Part shown: piece by piece, positions 24,842 through 39,800 of the stretch
How positions within the stretch are numbered: position 1 is the stretch's first letter
Layout: every line of letters begins with the position of its first letter
Assembly (NCBI RefSeq): GCF_947507565.1
Contig: NC_089177.1
Coordinates: 3,720,001 to 3,784,000 of the forward strand
Source: Oscarella lobularis
Taxonomy: Eukaryota; Porifera; Homoscleromorpha; Homosclerophorida; Oscarellidae
Length of the DNA: 64,000 nucleotides
Reading direction: 5' to 3'
Translations under genes and position numbers: made by a program
The notes under the pieces: model-generated
Database searches by the model: none
What the model was told of the DNA's origin: nothing
What the model saw: only the letters and a program-made list of their open reading frames with translations

Positions 24842-27800
24842 ATGGAGAGCGAAGTAGCTCCACCCCGAGTGACGACTCGGAAAGCTGCAAACGTCAGACG
24901 GCACCATGCGAGAAAGGGCCAGGGGGGAGGAGAACGGGACAAGGCAACGAAGACGCGACTGCTTATTCCCGGGCCGGATTCGGGAAAAGCAAAGCAGGTA
25001 AGCTCACTAAGGGCCATTTTGGCGCAAAAGAGATAGCAGATAATTCTTTTTGGCACGTGTTATTACACTCGTATCCAAGCACCTAGCGCACTGCACCCGT
25101 AGAGGAAGAAACTTCCAAAATGGCTGAATATGTCGTAGACCAAAGCAAAAGGCGAACGCGAAATGAAAAGAGCGATGATGGACTCCCGTCACGAATACAT
25201 TCTCAGCGCAGTCGCTCAGAAGCTGTCGATGGAGCACAGCGACGTCGAAGAGTGCATTCTCGAAGAAAATCAGGCAAGAAACCAATCCAATCGTCCTCCA
25301 AGCGATCTCAAACGCACGCTCGTCCTTCAGATCGAAATAATGGAGCAGTTTTTCGCCGCCAACGGCAGCCATCGTCTCATGTTCTACTACGAAAAAAACG
25401 GCGAAACGTCCGTCGACGAATCGTCGTCGCATCCTCGTCAATCGACGGCGACGACGAAGTCGAAGCATCATCTCTACGTCACGGACGGCACACGACAAGC
25501 GTTTACCGGTCTCAGCGTCTTTTTTCTTCGAACGACTCCCAAGGCTATAACGACGGCTAATATCAGTCAGGTCAGTATAGGCACATAGAATAGGGCTCAA
25601 GTACAAATTTTATTTTAATTGTTTAATTAATTATTTTTTAATTTCCAGGAAGTCAATTTTGGTGTTTTGGAGTCGCGAAACGGTGACGGCATCTTGGGTG
25701 CCATCGAGAATCTTCTCTCGTCGATTTTCATTCCCGCTTTGTCGCACCAGTCCAGCTGGGGCGAGTTGTCGAGCAAGCAGGGCGAACTTCTTCGTGCCGA
25801 CTTTCTGGGAAAATTGGACGGGTTCGTCTCCGTTTTGGCGAACGCTCGCCAGAGCTTGTCGGATCGCGTCACGCTGTCGCCGTGCCAGCGCGTCGATCTC
25901 GCGAGCATTCCGTCGCCGGCCGACATGCTGGGAGCGGCGAATTTGCAGGAGACGGTCGAAGCGTTGGAGTCGTGCATGGCGACGTGGTGCAAGGAAATAG
26001 AACAGGTAAGGGAGAAGAAAGCGAAGAGACGTGCGTGTCTTCATCCATTGACGCGCTCTTTCGCTTAGGTTTTAGCTAAGAGTGAACAGATGCGAAAGGA
26101 GGCGGATGACGTGGGTCCGCGCGCGGAGTTGGAGCACTGGAAGAAGCGCATGGCCAAATTCAATTCACTTCTGACGCACATCAAGGGTCAGGAGTGTCGC
26201 ACCGTTGTCGGCGTTCTGAGCGCCGCCAAATCAAAGTCTCTTCGGGTTAGCGGGGGCAAAACGAAAAGAGATTCGGTGAGAATTTCTTTTTTAGATTTGG
26301 AGGGATTTGGATGCTCGCATAACGGACGCGGCGAACGAGGCGAAAGACAACGTGAAATTTCTCTACACGTTGGAAAAGTTTTGCGATCCCTTATACAAGA
26401 GCGATCCGGTACGAGAAAGAGAGTAGAGCGAAAAGGCGGGGAGAGTTCTATTGAGGGGGGTATTAGGTGAGCATGATCGACTCCATTTCGGGTCTCATGA
26501 ACGCAATACGGATGATCAACAGCTACTCGCGCTATTACAACACGCCGGAACGGATGACGGCTTTGTTTGTGAAGGTAAGCCCTTGGGGATGAAGAAAATA
26601 TGTCGGAATTGAAGTCTTTGTTTTAAGGTTACCAATCAGATGATAACCGCCTGTCGAGATCATATCACCAATAACGGCTACGACAAAGTGTGGGATCAGG
26701 AACCGGGTCCTTTGATGGGCAAGCTGCGCGCTGGCATTCGACTCAATCAGGAGTATCAGCACTGTTTTCAACGGATGAAGCAGAGGCTCGCCGATCAGCC
26801 GGACGAAAGACCGTTCGAATTCAGCGAAATGTACATCTTCGGAAAATTCAATACCTTTTCAAAAAGGCAAGAAAATCGAGTCGAGAAGGGGGGAGGGGTT
26901 TTCCTAATTTGACTCGTTTAGATTGACGCGAATTCTTCACATCATGGAAACGTTTAAAAAATACGAAACGCTGACGACGTCAAAAATCGAAGGAATCGAA
27001 CCGTTCGCCTCAAAATATCAGATGATCGTGACGACGATAAAGAAAAAACCGTACGACATGCTCGATCATCGTCGCCTCGAATTCGATTCCGACTACGAGG
27101 AATTCAAATTGAACGTCGAAGACCTTCAAAGTCAGCTCCAAGGCTTTCTTGACCAATGCTTCGAAGTCATACCGAGCACGGAGCGAGCGATGCGTCTGCT
27201 TCAGCGTTTCCAACGACTCGGTATCGCCGAATTGGGACTTGGTGAAAAATACCGCCGCATTTTGCTTCACTACACGCGCGATATCGAAACGGTTCAGAAG
27301 CTCTACGTGAAGCAGCGCGAGGATCCGCCGAACGAGTGCGATTTGTCTCCTATTGCCGGTAAGATTGCCTGGGCTCGTCAACTCTATCGGCGCATAGACG
27401 AGCCCATGGTGACGTTTCGTCAGCACGAGGATCTGCTCAAGTTGCCCGAAGCAAAGAAGATTGTGAAGCAGTACAATAAGATGTGCAAAGTGCTGATGCA
27501 GTACGAAATGCTTTATTACAACGCTTGGACGCAACAGGTGAAGAAGGACGGGCACAATTTTCTAAAGTCGAGTTTCCCTCCCTTTTTTCTTTTTAGATTG
27601 AAGTCATCAAGACGGGTTTGAATGTTTCGCTGCTCGTTCGCCATCCGAATGATCCCAAACGGCTCTACGTCAACTTCGATCCGGCCGTTTTGACGTTGGT
27701 TCGCGAAGTCGACTCGTTTGAGCGAATCGGCTTCGAAGTTCCGGCGGTTTCGGTCAGCTTGGCGGCGAAGGAACAACTGCTCAAAGCCAACTATAGCAAG

Positions 27801-30800
27801 CTACAGGTAATACGTGGTGAAAAAAAAAGAATTAATAATGCATTTGGTAATTGTTTCTGTAGTTGGCACTGAGTGAAAATCGTCGGATACGGAAAAAAGT
27901 TCAGCCCGTTTTTGAGCGACTCATGACGCCTCACTTATCCAAAGTCGATCAGGCCATCGAACCCGGTCTGGCGATGCTGACGTGGTCGTCGTTGAACGTG
28001 GACGGCTACGTGGACGGCATACGATCAGCCCTCAGCGAAGTCGAACTTCTTATCGATCGAATCAACGACATATGCACGTATCGAATTGACGCAATTCTAG
28101 AAGAAATGCTCAACGTACCGCTATGCGAAATGCCCGAAAACGAACCGTGGACGATCGATCAATTCGTTCAAAAAACGACCGAACTCGCCGCAACGGGCCA
28201 ATGCCTACTCGAATCAAAAAGCCTATTGGTCGAAAAAGCCGCCGAAGAGGTCATAGGACTACTCTTGGGTCCCGACGACGAAGGCCTTCTCGACGGCATG
28301 CCTGCTATTCCGTCGCCTTCGATTCTTCCTAGTCCTGAGCGTCCTGGCGGCGGAAGCGATGCCCTTGCGCCCTCCGCCGGTCCCGGTCCGGGCACGGCGG
28401 CGTCGTCGAAACGAAAAGTCACTACGACGAGTCGGAGCGGACCGCGCGCTTCGTCGTCGATGTCGAGCGTCGAGGAAGCGACGACGCGTCCCGTGCCCGG
28501 TCAATTGACTTTGGAACGGCGTCGTCAGCAGCGCTACGAAATGGAAGAAGAAGCGCAAGAATTGCGAGCCCACTTCAATCGGCGCAATCTCGACACGCTG
28601 CTTCGAATGACGAAAGCGACGTTGGATATGATTAAACGGCGCGTGTCGTCGAGCTCGTTCAACGTGTACGGCGACGCGGAAGAGCAGCGAAAGCGCGACA
28701 ATCGCGTGACGTTTCGCGCCGACGTCGTTCTCGCTATACCGAACGTGTGCATGCGACCCGCGCTCGACGAGATACAGCAGGCCGTTAATAAGGCGGCGCA
28801 GTGCGTCGTCGGCGCGTCGAAAGGGGTTCTCCAGTGGGGACAGAAGCGGGACGTCGAGGAAAAGTCTGTTTGTGAGGCGCCCGAAGACGGTACGGCGACG
28901 AAAGCGGAGGGCGACGTGGCGGCGGCGACGGAAGCGCAGACGAGTCATTCGCAAATGGAGCGTCAGCAGAGTCGGGTTGAGTTTGACGAAGTGGCGGCGG
29001 CGGCGGCGGCGGCGGCGGCACCGGCGGCGACGGCACCGGCGGCGACGGCACCGGCGGTCGAGACGCGAAAGAAAACGTTGCGGAATTACTACAAACTCGT
29101 TTCGGAAAATAAAGAGGTTGTCAAGTTGATGTCTCTTCTGTCGACGGCAATCAATTCGACGAAACAGAACATCACGACGGCGTTAGAACAGTTCAATAAG
29201 TACGGCGAGCTTTGGCAGAAGGACGTCGACGTCAGCATAAAGGAGTTTTTGGAATCGGAGCCGGCATTGAGCGAATTTCAAGGGCGAATTCTTCACTATC
29301 AGGATTTGGATCGTGTGATCAGCGCCGAACCCGACACAGTGTGCGTCGGAGCTGTCTGCTTGTATACAGGTAAAAAGAAAGAAAAGAGAGCGTTTTCTCT
29401 ATACAACGAATATTATTATTATTATTATTATTAGAGTCGTTGAGAATTGCTCTTATGGCCGAGACGAAGAATTGGAAGTTGGCCTACGGACGAAGTTGCA
29501 ATCGTCGCTACGCGTCGAACATGGAAGAAGTGTTCGCGTTCGTCGACGATCTGACGAAACGTTTGAGCCGACCCATCAAGGATTTAGACGACGTTCGCTC
29601 GGCGATGGCAGGACTGAAAGAAATTCGCGAAAATCAAATTCGCATCGACATGGAAATCGGTCCAATTGAAGTGAGAGAGAGAGAAAAAAACGAGGAAACG
29701 CGTCTCAGTTTTTTTTCCCCCTAGGAATCGTACTCGACGTTGAATCGATACGAAATAGCCGTTCCTCGCGAAGAGGCGGAACGCGTCGACACGCTCCACT
29801 ACGGCTGGGAACGACTACTCGGTCTCGGCATTCAAGTTCAAGATCACCTAATCAAAATCCAACCCGAATTCAAAGGAACGCTCGTCGAAAACGTGACGAC
29901 GTTCGTCGAAGACGTGAACTCGTTCACGGGCGACTACGACGCGGGCGGACCCATGGTCTCCGGCGTGGCGCCGCGCGAGGCGAGCGAGCGACTTCAGGTG
30001 TTTCAAGCGCAATTCGACGAACTCTATCGACGCTTTGTGACGTATCACGACGGGGAAGATCTGTTTGGATTGCCCGTGACCGACTATCCGACGTTGATGC
30101 GCATTAAGAAGGAGTTGAGTCTGTTGCAGAAATTGTACGGACTCTATAACGCCGTCATGGATAGCATTGACGGCTATTACGACATCGCCTGGTCGGAGTT
30201 GGACACGGAGAAAATCAATAACGAGTTATTGGATTTTCAGAATCGATGTCGAAAGTTGCCGAAAGCGATGAAAGATTGGCAGGCGTTTTTGGATCTGAAG
30301 AAGAAAATTGACGATTTTAACGAAACGTGTCCACTTCTGGAACTGATGGCGAACAAGGCGATGAAGCAGCGACACTGGGATCATTTGGAACAGTTGACGA
30401 AGCACAAATTCGACGTCGAAGCGGAAAACTTTCAATTGCGAAATATCATGGAAGCGCCGCTACTCGAGAACAAGGAGGACATCGAAGACATTTGCATTGC
30501 CGCCGTCAAGGAACAGGACATCGAAGCGAAATTGAAGGGAGTCGTGAACGAGTGGAGCGCGCAGGAATTGCAATTTTCGACGTTTAAAAATCGCGGCGAA
30601 TTGTTGCTCAAAGGCGAAGCGACGTCCGAAACGGTTCTTCTCATGGAAGACAGTCTCATGGTGCTCGGGTCGTTGATGAGCAATCGCTATAACGCGCCTT
30701 TCAAGAAGGACATTCAGTCGTGGGTTCAAAAATTGACACGCACGACGGAAATCATTGAGAATTGGCTCGTCGTGCAGAACTTGTGGATCTATCTCGAAGC

Positions 30801-33800
30801 CGTCTTCGTCGGCGGCGACATCGCCAAGCAATTGCCCAAAGAAGCGAAACGCTTTCAAAATATCGATAAGTCGTGGTTGAAAATCATGACGCGCGCTCAC
30901 GAGACGATTAACGTCGTTCTGTGTTGCGTTGGCGACGAGACGCTCGGTCAATTGTTGCCGCATCTATTGGAGCAACTCGAGTTGTGTCAGAAATCGTTGA
31001 CCGGATATTTGGAGAAGAAACGACTTCTCTTTCCGCGCTTCTTCTTCGTCTCCGATCCGGCGCTCTTGGAGATTTTGGGTCAGGCGAGCGATTCGCACAC
31101 GATTCAAGCGCATTTGCTCGGCGTTTTCGACAACGTGAAATCGGTTCGTTTTCACGAGAAGGACTACGATCGCATCCTATCGATGTCGTCGCGCGAAGGC
31201 GAAACGGTCGAATTCGACGACGCCGTCATGGCGCAGGGAAACGTCGAAGTGTGGCTCAGTAATCTACTCAAACAAGTGCACAGCACCGTTCACTCGATCA
31301 TACGCACGGCGTCGCACGCCGTCTCCGATCCGAGTTTTCAAATGTTTGAATTTTTCGACTCGTTTCCCGCGCAGGTCGGAATTCTCGGCATACAGATCAT
31401 TTGGACGCGCGACGCCCAAACGGCGCTGAGCAACGCGCGTTCGGACAAGACGATCATGAAAACGACGAATCAGTCGTTTTTAGACATATTGAACGCGCTC
31501 ATCGAAATGACGACGAAAGATCTGTCCAAATTCGATCGGACCAAATACGAGACGCTCGTCACGATTCACGTTCACCAGCGCGACATATTCGACGATCTCG
31601 TTCGAATGCACGTCAAAACGCCAGCCGATTTCGAATGGCTCAAGCAGTCGCGATTCTACTTCAACGACGACACGGACAAGTGTCTCATATCGATAACCGA
31701 CGTTGATTTCGAGTATCAGAACGAATACGTCGGCTGTACGGAACGTCTCGTCATTACGCCGCTCACCGATCGATGCTACATCAGTCTCGCTCAAGCGCTC
31801 GGTATGGCGCTCGGCGGCGCGCCGGCCGGACCGGCGGGCACGGGAAAAACGGAAACGGTCAAGGACATGGGCAAAGCGTTGGGAAAATTCGTCGTCGTTT
31901 TCAACTGTTCCGATCAGATGGACTATCGTGGATTGGGACGAATTTACAAAGGTTTGGCGCAGAGTGGTAGCTGGGGCTGTTTCGACGAATTCAATCGAAT
32001 CGAATTGCCCGTCTTGTCGGTCGCCGCTCAGCAAATTGCCATCGTATTGGCGTGCAAAAAAGATCGCAAGAGCGAATTCATTTTCACCGACGGCGACGTC
32101 GTCAGTCTCAATCCCGAATTCGGACTATTTCTCACGATGAATCCCGGCTACGCCGGTCGACAAGAATTGCCGGAAAACTTGAAGATTAATTTTCGACCGG
32201 TCGCTATGATGGTTCCCGATCGACAGATCATTATTCGCGTCAAATTGGCGAGCTGCGGATTCATCAACAACATCGTTCTCGCCTGCAAATTCTATACTCT
32301 TTATAAATTGTGCGAGGAACAGCTGACGAAGCAGGTCCACTACGATTTCGGTCTGCGAAACATTCTCTCCGTCCTACGAACGCTCGGCGCCGTCAAACGA
32401 CAAAATCCCGAAGACGGCGAACCGAAGACGGTGATGCGCGTTTTGCGCGACATGAATTTGTCCAAGTTGGTCGACGAGGACGAGCCGCTCTTTCTCTCGC
32501 TCATCAACGATCTCTTTCCCGGAATTCAACTCGACAAGGCCGGCTATCCGGACTTGGAAGCGGCGATTTCGAATCAAGTCAACGCCGCCGGTCTCGTCTA
32601 TCATCCCGCCTGGACGCTCAAGTTGATTCAGCTCTTCGAAACGCAACGCGTTCGTCACGGAATGATGGCTCTCGGTCCGAGCGGCGCCGGCAAAACGTGC
32701 TGCATCAACGTGCTCATGAAAGCGATGACCGACACGGGAACGCCGCACAAAGAGATGCGCATGAATCCGAAGGCGATTACGGCGCCGCAAATGTTCGGAC
32801 GACTCGACGTCGCGACGAACGATTGGACGGACGGCATTTTTTCGACGCTCTGGCGAAAGACGTTGCGCGCGAAAAAGAACGAGCACATTTGGCTCGTTCT
32901 CGACGGTCCCGTCGACGCGATATGGATCGAGAATCTCAACTCGGTTCTAGACGATAACAAGACGTTGACGCTCGCCAACGGAGATCGCATACCCATGGCG
33001 CCCAATTGCAAAATCATTTTCGAACCGCACAACATCGATAACGCGTCGCCGGCGACCGTTTCGCGAAACGGCATGGTTTACATGAGCTCGTCGGCTCTCG
33101 ATTGGAAGCCCATTCTCGAGGGATGGCTCAACACGCGAACGCCCGTCGAAAAGAGCGTGCTCACGGATCTCTTCGATCCTATCTTCACGAATGTCTATCG
33201 ATACAATTTGACGTCGTTGACGCCGAAAATGGAACTGTTGGAATGTAATTATATTGCCCAATGCATCACTCTTCTCCAAGGGCTTATACCGACTAAAGAC
33301 GACGGTAGTCAAGTGTCGACCGCTCATCTCGGTCGTCTGTTCGTTTTCGCGATCATGTGGTCGATCGGGGCCCTACTTGAACTCGAAGATCGTGCCAAAT
33401 TGGAGGCGTTTATGCGTCAGGATGCGCCTCAATTGGACTATCCGCCCGTCGACGCGTCAATCGGCGACACGATATTCGAATACGTCGTCAACGAACAAGG
33501 CGAGTGGCAGCACTGGAAAGAACGCGTGCCGGAGTACGTCTATCCGAAAGATCACACGCCGGAATACGCTTCCATTCTCGTGCCCAATGTCGATAACGTT
33601 CGCACGGATTTTCTCATCGACGCCGTGGCGAAGCAGCAAAAGTCCGTTCTGCTCATCGGCGAACAGGGTACGGCGAAGACGGTCATCGTCAAGGGCTATT
33701 GCGGCAAGTACGACAAAGAACAGCAACTTTTTAAGAGTCTCAACTTCTCGTCGGCGTCTACGCCCTACATCTTTCAGCGCACGATCGAAAGCTACGTCGA

Positions 33801-36800
33801 CAAGCGCATGGGCACGACGTACGGTCCGCCGGCCGGCAAGAAAATGACTGTCTTCGTCGACGACGTCAATATGCCTATTATCAACGAATGGGGTGATCAG
33901 CCGACAAACGAAATCGTTCGACAGACAATGGAAATGAAGGGTTTCTATAATTTGGAGAAACCCGGCGAATTTACGAACATCGTCGACATTCAATTCGTCG
34001 CCGCCATGATTCATCCCGGTGGCGGTCGAAACGACATACCGCAGCGTCTCAAACGACAATTCACCGTCTTCAATTGCACGCTCCCGTCGAATGCGTCGAT
34101 CGACAAGATTTTCGGCGTCATCGGTTGCGGTCATTTTTGCGTCGAACGACAATTTTCGTCCGACGTCTGCGATATGACGAGCAAATTGGTGTCGTGTACG
34201 CGTCATCTGTGGCAGGCGACGAAAGTGAAGATGCTTCCGACGCCGGCCAAATTTCACTACGTTTTCAATTTGCGCGATTTGTCTCGAATTTGGGAAGGGA
34301 TGCTTACCGTCGACGCCGACGTGTGCGCGTCGATCGACGTCTTGCTCGCGCTTTGGCGAAATGAGTCGACGCGCGTAATCGCCGATCGATTCACGACTCC
34401 CGAAGACAAGGCCTGGTTCGACAAGGCAATCGTACGCGTCGTCACCGAAAATCTCGGCGACGACGTGGCGAGTCAGCTCGCCGACGAGCCCTACTTCGTC
34501 GACTTTCTTCGCGATCCGCCCGAACCGACGGGCGAGGAAGCGGACGACGCCGATTTGGAAGCGCCGAAAATTTACGAGGCCATTCCGCCGTGGAACGAGT
34601 TGGAGGAAAAGCTTCAGCAATATTTGGCGCAGTACAACGAAACGGTTCGCGGATCGGGCATGGACTTGGTCTTCTTCAAAGACGCTATGGTGCATCTCGT
34701 CAAAATTTCTCGCATCATTCGTACGGCTCGCGGCAATGCGCTACTGGTCGGCGTCGGCGGTTCGGGCAAGCAAAGTCTAACGCGTCTCGCGACGTTTATC
34801 GCCGGCTATAAGAGTTTTCAAATCACGTTGACGCGTTCGTACAACACGAATAATTTGATGGACGATCTGAAAGTGCTCTATCGGACGGCGGGCGTCCAAG
34901 GCAAGGGAATGACGTTCATTTTCACCGATAACGAAATCAAAGACGAAAACTTTCTCGAGTACATGAACAACGTCTTGTCGTCGGGCGAAGTGTCGAATTT
35001 GTTCGCTCGCGACGAACTCGACGAAATCAATTCCGAATTGATACCGATTATGAAAAAGGAACATCCGCGTGTGCCGCCGACGCCCGAAGCGCTCTACGAC
35101 TACTTTCTCTCGCGCGTACGACAGAATTTGCACGTCGTTCTCTGCTTCTCGCCGGTCGGCGAAAAGTTTCGTAATCGTTCTCTGAAATTTCCCGGTTTGA
35201 TTTCCGGCTGTACGATGGACTGGTTCAGTCGGTGGCCCAAGGACGCGCTCATTGCCGTCGCCAAGCATTTTCTCGCCGAATACGACGTCAAATGTTCGGA
35301 CGACGTGAAAAAGGAATTGATCGAGACAATGGGTTTGATTCAGGACGGCGTCGCCGAAACGTGCGTCGACTATTTCAATCGTTATCGTCGCTCGACGCAC
35401 GTCACGCCCAAGAGCTATTTGTCGTTTATAAACGGTTACAAGGAGGTCTACACGACGAAATATAAAGAAATCAACGAACTCGCTCGTCGCATGAACACGG
35501 GATTGGATAAGTTGGTCGAAGCGAGTGCTTCGGTCGCTCAGCTCTCTAAAGAACTCGCCGTCAAAGAAAAGGAATTGGCCGTCGCTTCGAAAAAAGCCGA
35601 GGAAGTGCTCATCGAAGTGACGGCGAGCGCCCAAGCCGCCGAAAAAGTCAAGGCTCAAGTGCAGAAAGTCAAGGACAAAGCGCAGGCGATTGTCGACGAA
35701 ATTTCGTCGGAAAAGGCCGTCGCCGAGGAGAAATTGGAAGCGGCGAAACCGGCGCTCGAAGAGGCCGAAGCGGCGCTGCAGACGATCAAACCGGCCGATA
35801 TATCGACCGTGCGAAAATTGGCGAAACCGCCTCACTTGATTATGCGAATCATGGACTCCGTTCTTTTGCTCTTTCAACGTCGTCTCGACTCGGTCACTGC
35901 CGATCCCGAACGACCCTGTCCCAAGCCGTCGTGGAGCGAATCGTTGAAGATGATGAGTTCGAGTGGCTTTCTCAACGGGCTTCTGCTCTTTCGCAAGGAT
36001 TCGATCAACGAGGAGACGGTCGAACTGATTGCGCCTTATCTCGAAATGGAGGACTATACGAAAGAGAACGCGAAGAAAGTGTGCGGCAACGTGGCCGGCT
36101 TGCTCGCGTGGACGCGCGCCATGTCCCTCTTCTACAGCGTCAATCGCGAAGTGTTGCCGCTCAAGGCCAATCTCGCCATCCAAGAAGCGCGACTGAACGC
36201 GGCGAATCTCGAACTGAACAAAGCGCAAGCTCAACTCGAAGAGAAAGAGGTCGAACTCAAAGCCGTTCAGGACATGTACGACAAAGCGGTGCGCGAGAAG
36301 CAGGAACTCCTCGACGACGCCGAGACGTGCCGTCGCAAGATGGAGGCGGCGACGGCGCTCATCGACGGTCTGGGCGGCGAGAAGACGCGCTGGACGCAAC
36401 AGAGTAAAGAGTTCCAGGCGCAGATTGGTCGTCTCGTCGGCGACGCCGTTCTCTGTACGGGTTTCTTGTCGTACACGGGACCGTTCAATCAGGAGTTTCG
36501 TCTCATTCTCATTGACAAGTGGAAGACGGAATTGAAGCAGCGACGTATACCCTTTTCGGGCGATATTAATTTAGTCGACATGACGACCGATTCGGCGACA
36601 ATTGGCGAGTGGAATTTGCAGGGTTTGCCCAACGACGAATTGTCGATTCAAAACGGAATTATCGTGACGAAAGCGACTCGCTTTCCTCTTCTCATCGATC
36701 CTCAAGGTCAAGGAAAGGCCTGGATCAAAGCAAAAGAAGCGTCAAATGAATTGCAGGTATGTAATAGGGATGGAAATACAAAAAATTTTATTGACATTTA

Positions 36801-39800
36801 TACAGGTTACGAGTTTAAATCACAAATACTTTCGAACGCATTTGGAAGATTCTCTATCGCTCGGACGCCCGCTTCTCATCGAGGACGTCGCCGAGGAACT
36901 GGACCCGGCCCTTGACAACGTGCTCGAAAAGAATTTCATCAAGTCGGGGTCGACCTTCAAGGTCAAAGTCGGCGACAAGGAAGTGGACGTGATGAAGGGT
37001 TTTATGCTGTACGTGACGACGAAGATACCGAATCCCGCTTACACGCCGGAGATCTTCGCTCGCACTTCGGTCATCGATTTCACGGTGACGATGAAGGGAT
37101 TGGGCGATCAGTTGCTCGGTCTCGTCATTATGAAGGAGAAGAGCGAATTGGAAAACGAACGAATGAAACTGATGGAAGACGTGACGGCTAATAAGAAAAA
37201 GATGAAGGAATTGGAAGACAATTTGCTTTATAGACTGACTAGTACCAAGGCAAGTGTGGCGATATAAAACGAGAGAGATAGGCTCACTGTTGTTTAATTA
37301 ATTAGGGTTCTCTTGTTGATGACGAATCTTTGATTCAAGTGCTTCGAACGACAAAATCGACGGCGGAGGAAGTCAGCTACAAGTTGACCACCGCCGCCGA
37401 AACGGGAATCAAGATAACGGCAGCTCGAGAAGAATTCAGAACAGGTCAGTGGTTAATTGATAAAAAATTAAAATCGTATTATTCTTCGTAGTTGCTACGC
37501 GTGGAAGTATTCTTTACTTTTTGATTGTGGAAATGTCCATGGTCGATTGCATGTACCAGACGTCGTTGGCTCAGTTTCTGGGTATCTTCGATTTGTCCAT
37601 GCAGCGTTCGACGAAATCGCCGATCACTGCGAAGCGAATCACCAACATCGTCGAATATCTCACGTTCGAAGTGTTCAAGTACGCCTGTCGGGGTTTGTAC
37701 GAGACGCACAAGTTTCTCTTCACGCTTCTCTTGGCCTTGAAAATCGATCTGGAAAACGGCAAAGTGAAGCACCACGAATTCCAGACGCTGATCAAAGGCG
37801 GCGCCGCTCTCGATCTCAAAGCCGTGCAGCCCAAGCCGTTCAAGTGGATCACCGACATGACGTGGCTCAATCTGGTCGAATTGAGCAAATTGACGCAGTT
37901 TTCCGAGGTGCTGAATCAAATTTCGCGCAACGAAAAAGCGTGGCGAGTCTGGTTCGAATCAGACGCGCCCGAAGAGACAGTCATACCCGACGGATACAGC
38001 AACTCGCTCGACACGTTTAGGAAACTCTTGCTAGTCAGGTATAAAAGGAAAAAGAAGTCGAGGAGATATGATTGGATTTTTTATCTTTATTTTTTAGGTG
38101 CTGGTGTCCGGATCGCGTGTTGCCGCAGGCTCGTAAGTACGTAGCCGAATCGTTGGGCGTCAAGTACGCCGAAGGAGTCATTCTCGATGTCAAGGCCATG
38201 TGGGAAGAGAGCACTAATCGCACGCCGATGATTTGCCTTCTTTCCATGGGCTCCGATCCGACCAATCAAATTGAATCGCTCGCAAAGCGAATGAACATCG
38301 ACTGTCGCAACGTGTCGATGGGTCAGGGTCAGGAAGTGCACGCTCGTCGTCTCTTGCAGCAGTTTATGGCCCAAGGGGGCTGGGCTCTCCTGCAGAATTG
38401 TCATCTCGGTCTCGGTTTTCTCGAAGAGTTGCTTCTCACCGTGACGGACGCGGAGCAAATGCACGAACAGTTTCGTCTGTGGATTACGACCGAAGTGCAC
38501 GAGAAATTCTCCATCAATTTGCTTCAAATATCGATCAAATTCACCAACGAACCGCCTCAGGGAATCAAGGCCGGATTGAAGCGCTCCTTTCACGGCACGG
38601 TCACTCAAGAAGTGCTCGAAGTCAGCAACATGGTTCAGTGGAAACCGATGCTCTACGCCGTATCTTTTCTTCATACGACAGTTCAGGTTTGAGAAAAAGC
38701 CTCATCGATATCGATATGTATGCACTGCAATTCTTCTATGTGAATATAGGAACGGCGCAAATTTGGACCTCTCGGATGGAATATACCGTACGAATTCAAT
38801 CAGGCCGATTTGGCTTCGACGATTCAATTTTTTCAAAACCATCTCGACGACATGGACATAAAAAGGGTATAGGAAAGAAATTGTTTCCACGTATAACGAC
38901 CTATATATATATATATATATACTCGACTCGATTAGGGGGTCTCTTGGAGCACAGTTCGCTACATGATCGGCGAAGTCCAGTACGGCGGAAAAGTGACGGA
39001 CGACTTCGACAAACGCCTACTGAACACATTTTCAAAAGTGCGCCCGGTCGCGACGTACGGTCTCGGCACTCTCGAATATTTCTTTTTCCCTAGGTCTGGT
39101 TCGGCGAGCACATGTTCCAGCCGTCGTTCAACTTCTACAAGGGTTATCCTATTCCCAAGTGCAATACCCAGACGCAGTATCTCGACTATATCGATCAACT
39201 TCCTCTCGTCGACACGCCTGAAGCGTTCGGGCTCCATCCCAACGCCGATATCACGTATCAGAGCAACACAGCGCAGTCGATTCTCGATACGATACTCAAG
39301 ATTCAGCCGAAAGATAGCGGCGCCGGTGGCGGCGAAACGCGCGAGAGCATTGTTCATCGGCTCGCCGACGACATGCTGGAAAAATTGCCCCCGTTCTATG
39401 TTTCCCACGAAGTGAGAGCGCGTCTCCAGAAGATGGGCATACTGGCGCCGATGAACATTTTTCTTCGGCAAGAAATCGATCGCATGCAGCGCGTCATTGT
39501 CGCCGTTCAGTCGACTCTTACCGATCTTAAACTTGCGATCGACGGCACGATTATCATGAGCGAGGTTTTTAGCGCGCGGAGAAACGGACGGAGAGGGGTC
39601 TTGTAACTGTGCCTTTTCTTTTTTATTAGACTCTTAGAGATGCGCTGGATAAAATGTACGACGCTCAAATTCCCATCGTTTGGCAAAAGGTCAGGTTTAG
39701 AGATGAAATATGTTTGTGTGCGAAAAATGAGCATTTTGTTCGCAATTTAGATTTCTTGGAAGTCGTCTACGCTTGGTTTCTGGTTTACCGAGCTATTGGA

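Noticed and set aside
32310-32957. Arg/Ser-rich plus-strand frame within the dynein exon
   Set aside because: An out-of-frame shadow of the AAA1-AAA2 coding sequence.
34777-36399. 540-codon open frame on the minus strand
   Set aside because: It is antisense to the dynein AAA4-stalk exon and has an Arg/Phe-rich composition with no domain. It arises from codon bias of the real plus-strand gene, as do those at 33457-34695 and 28259-28954.
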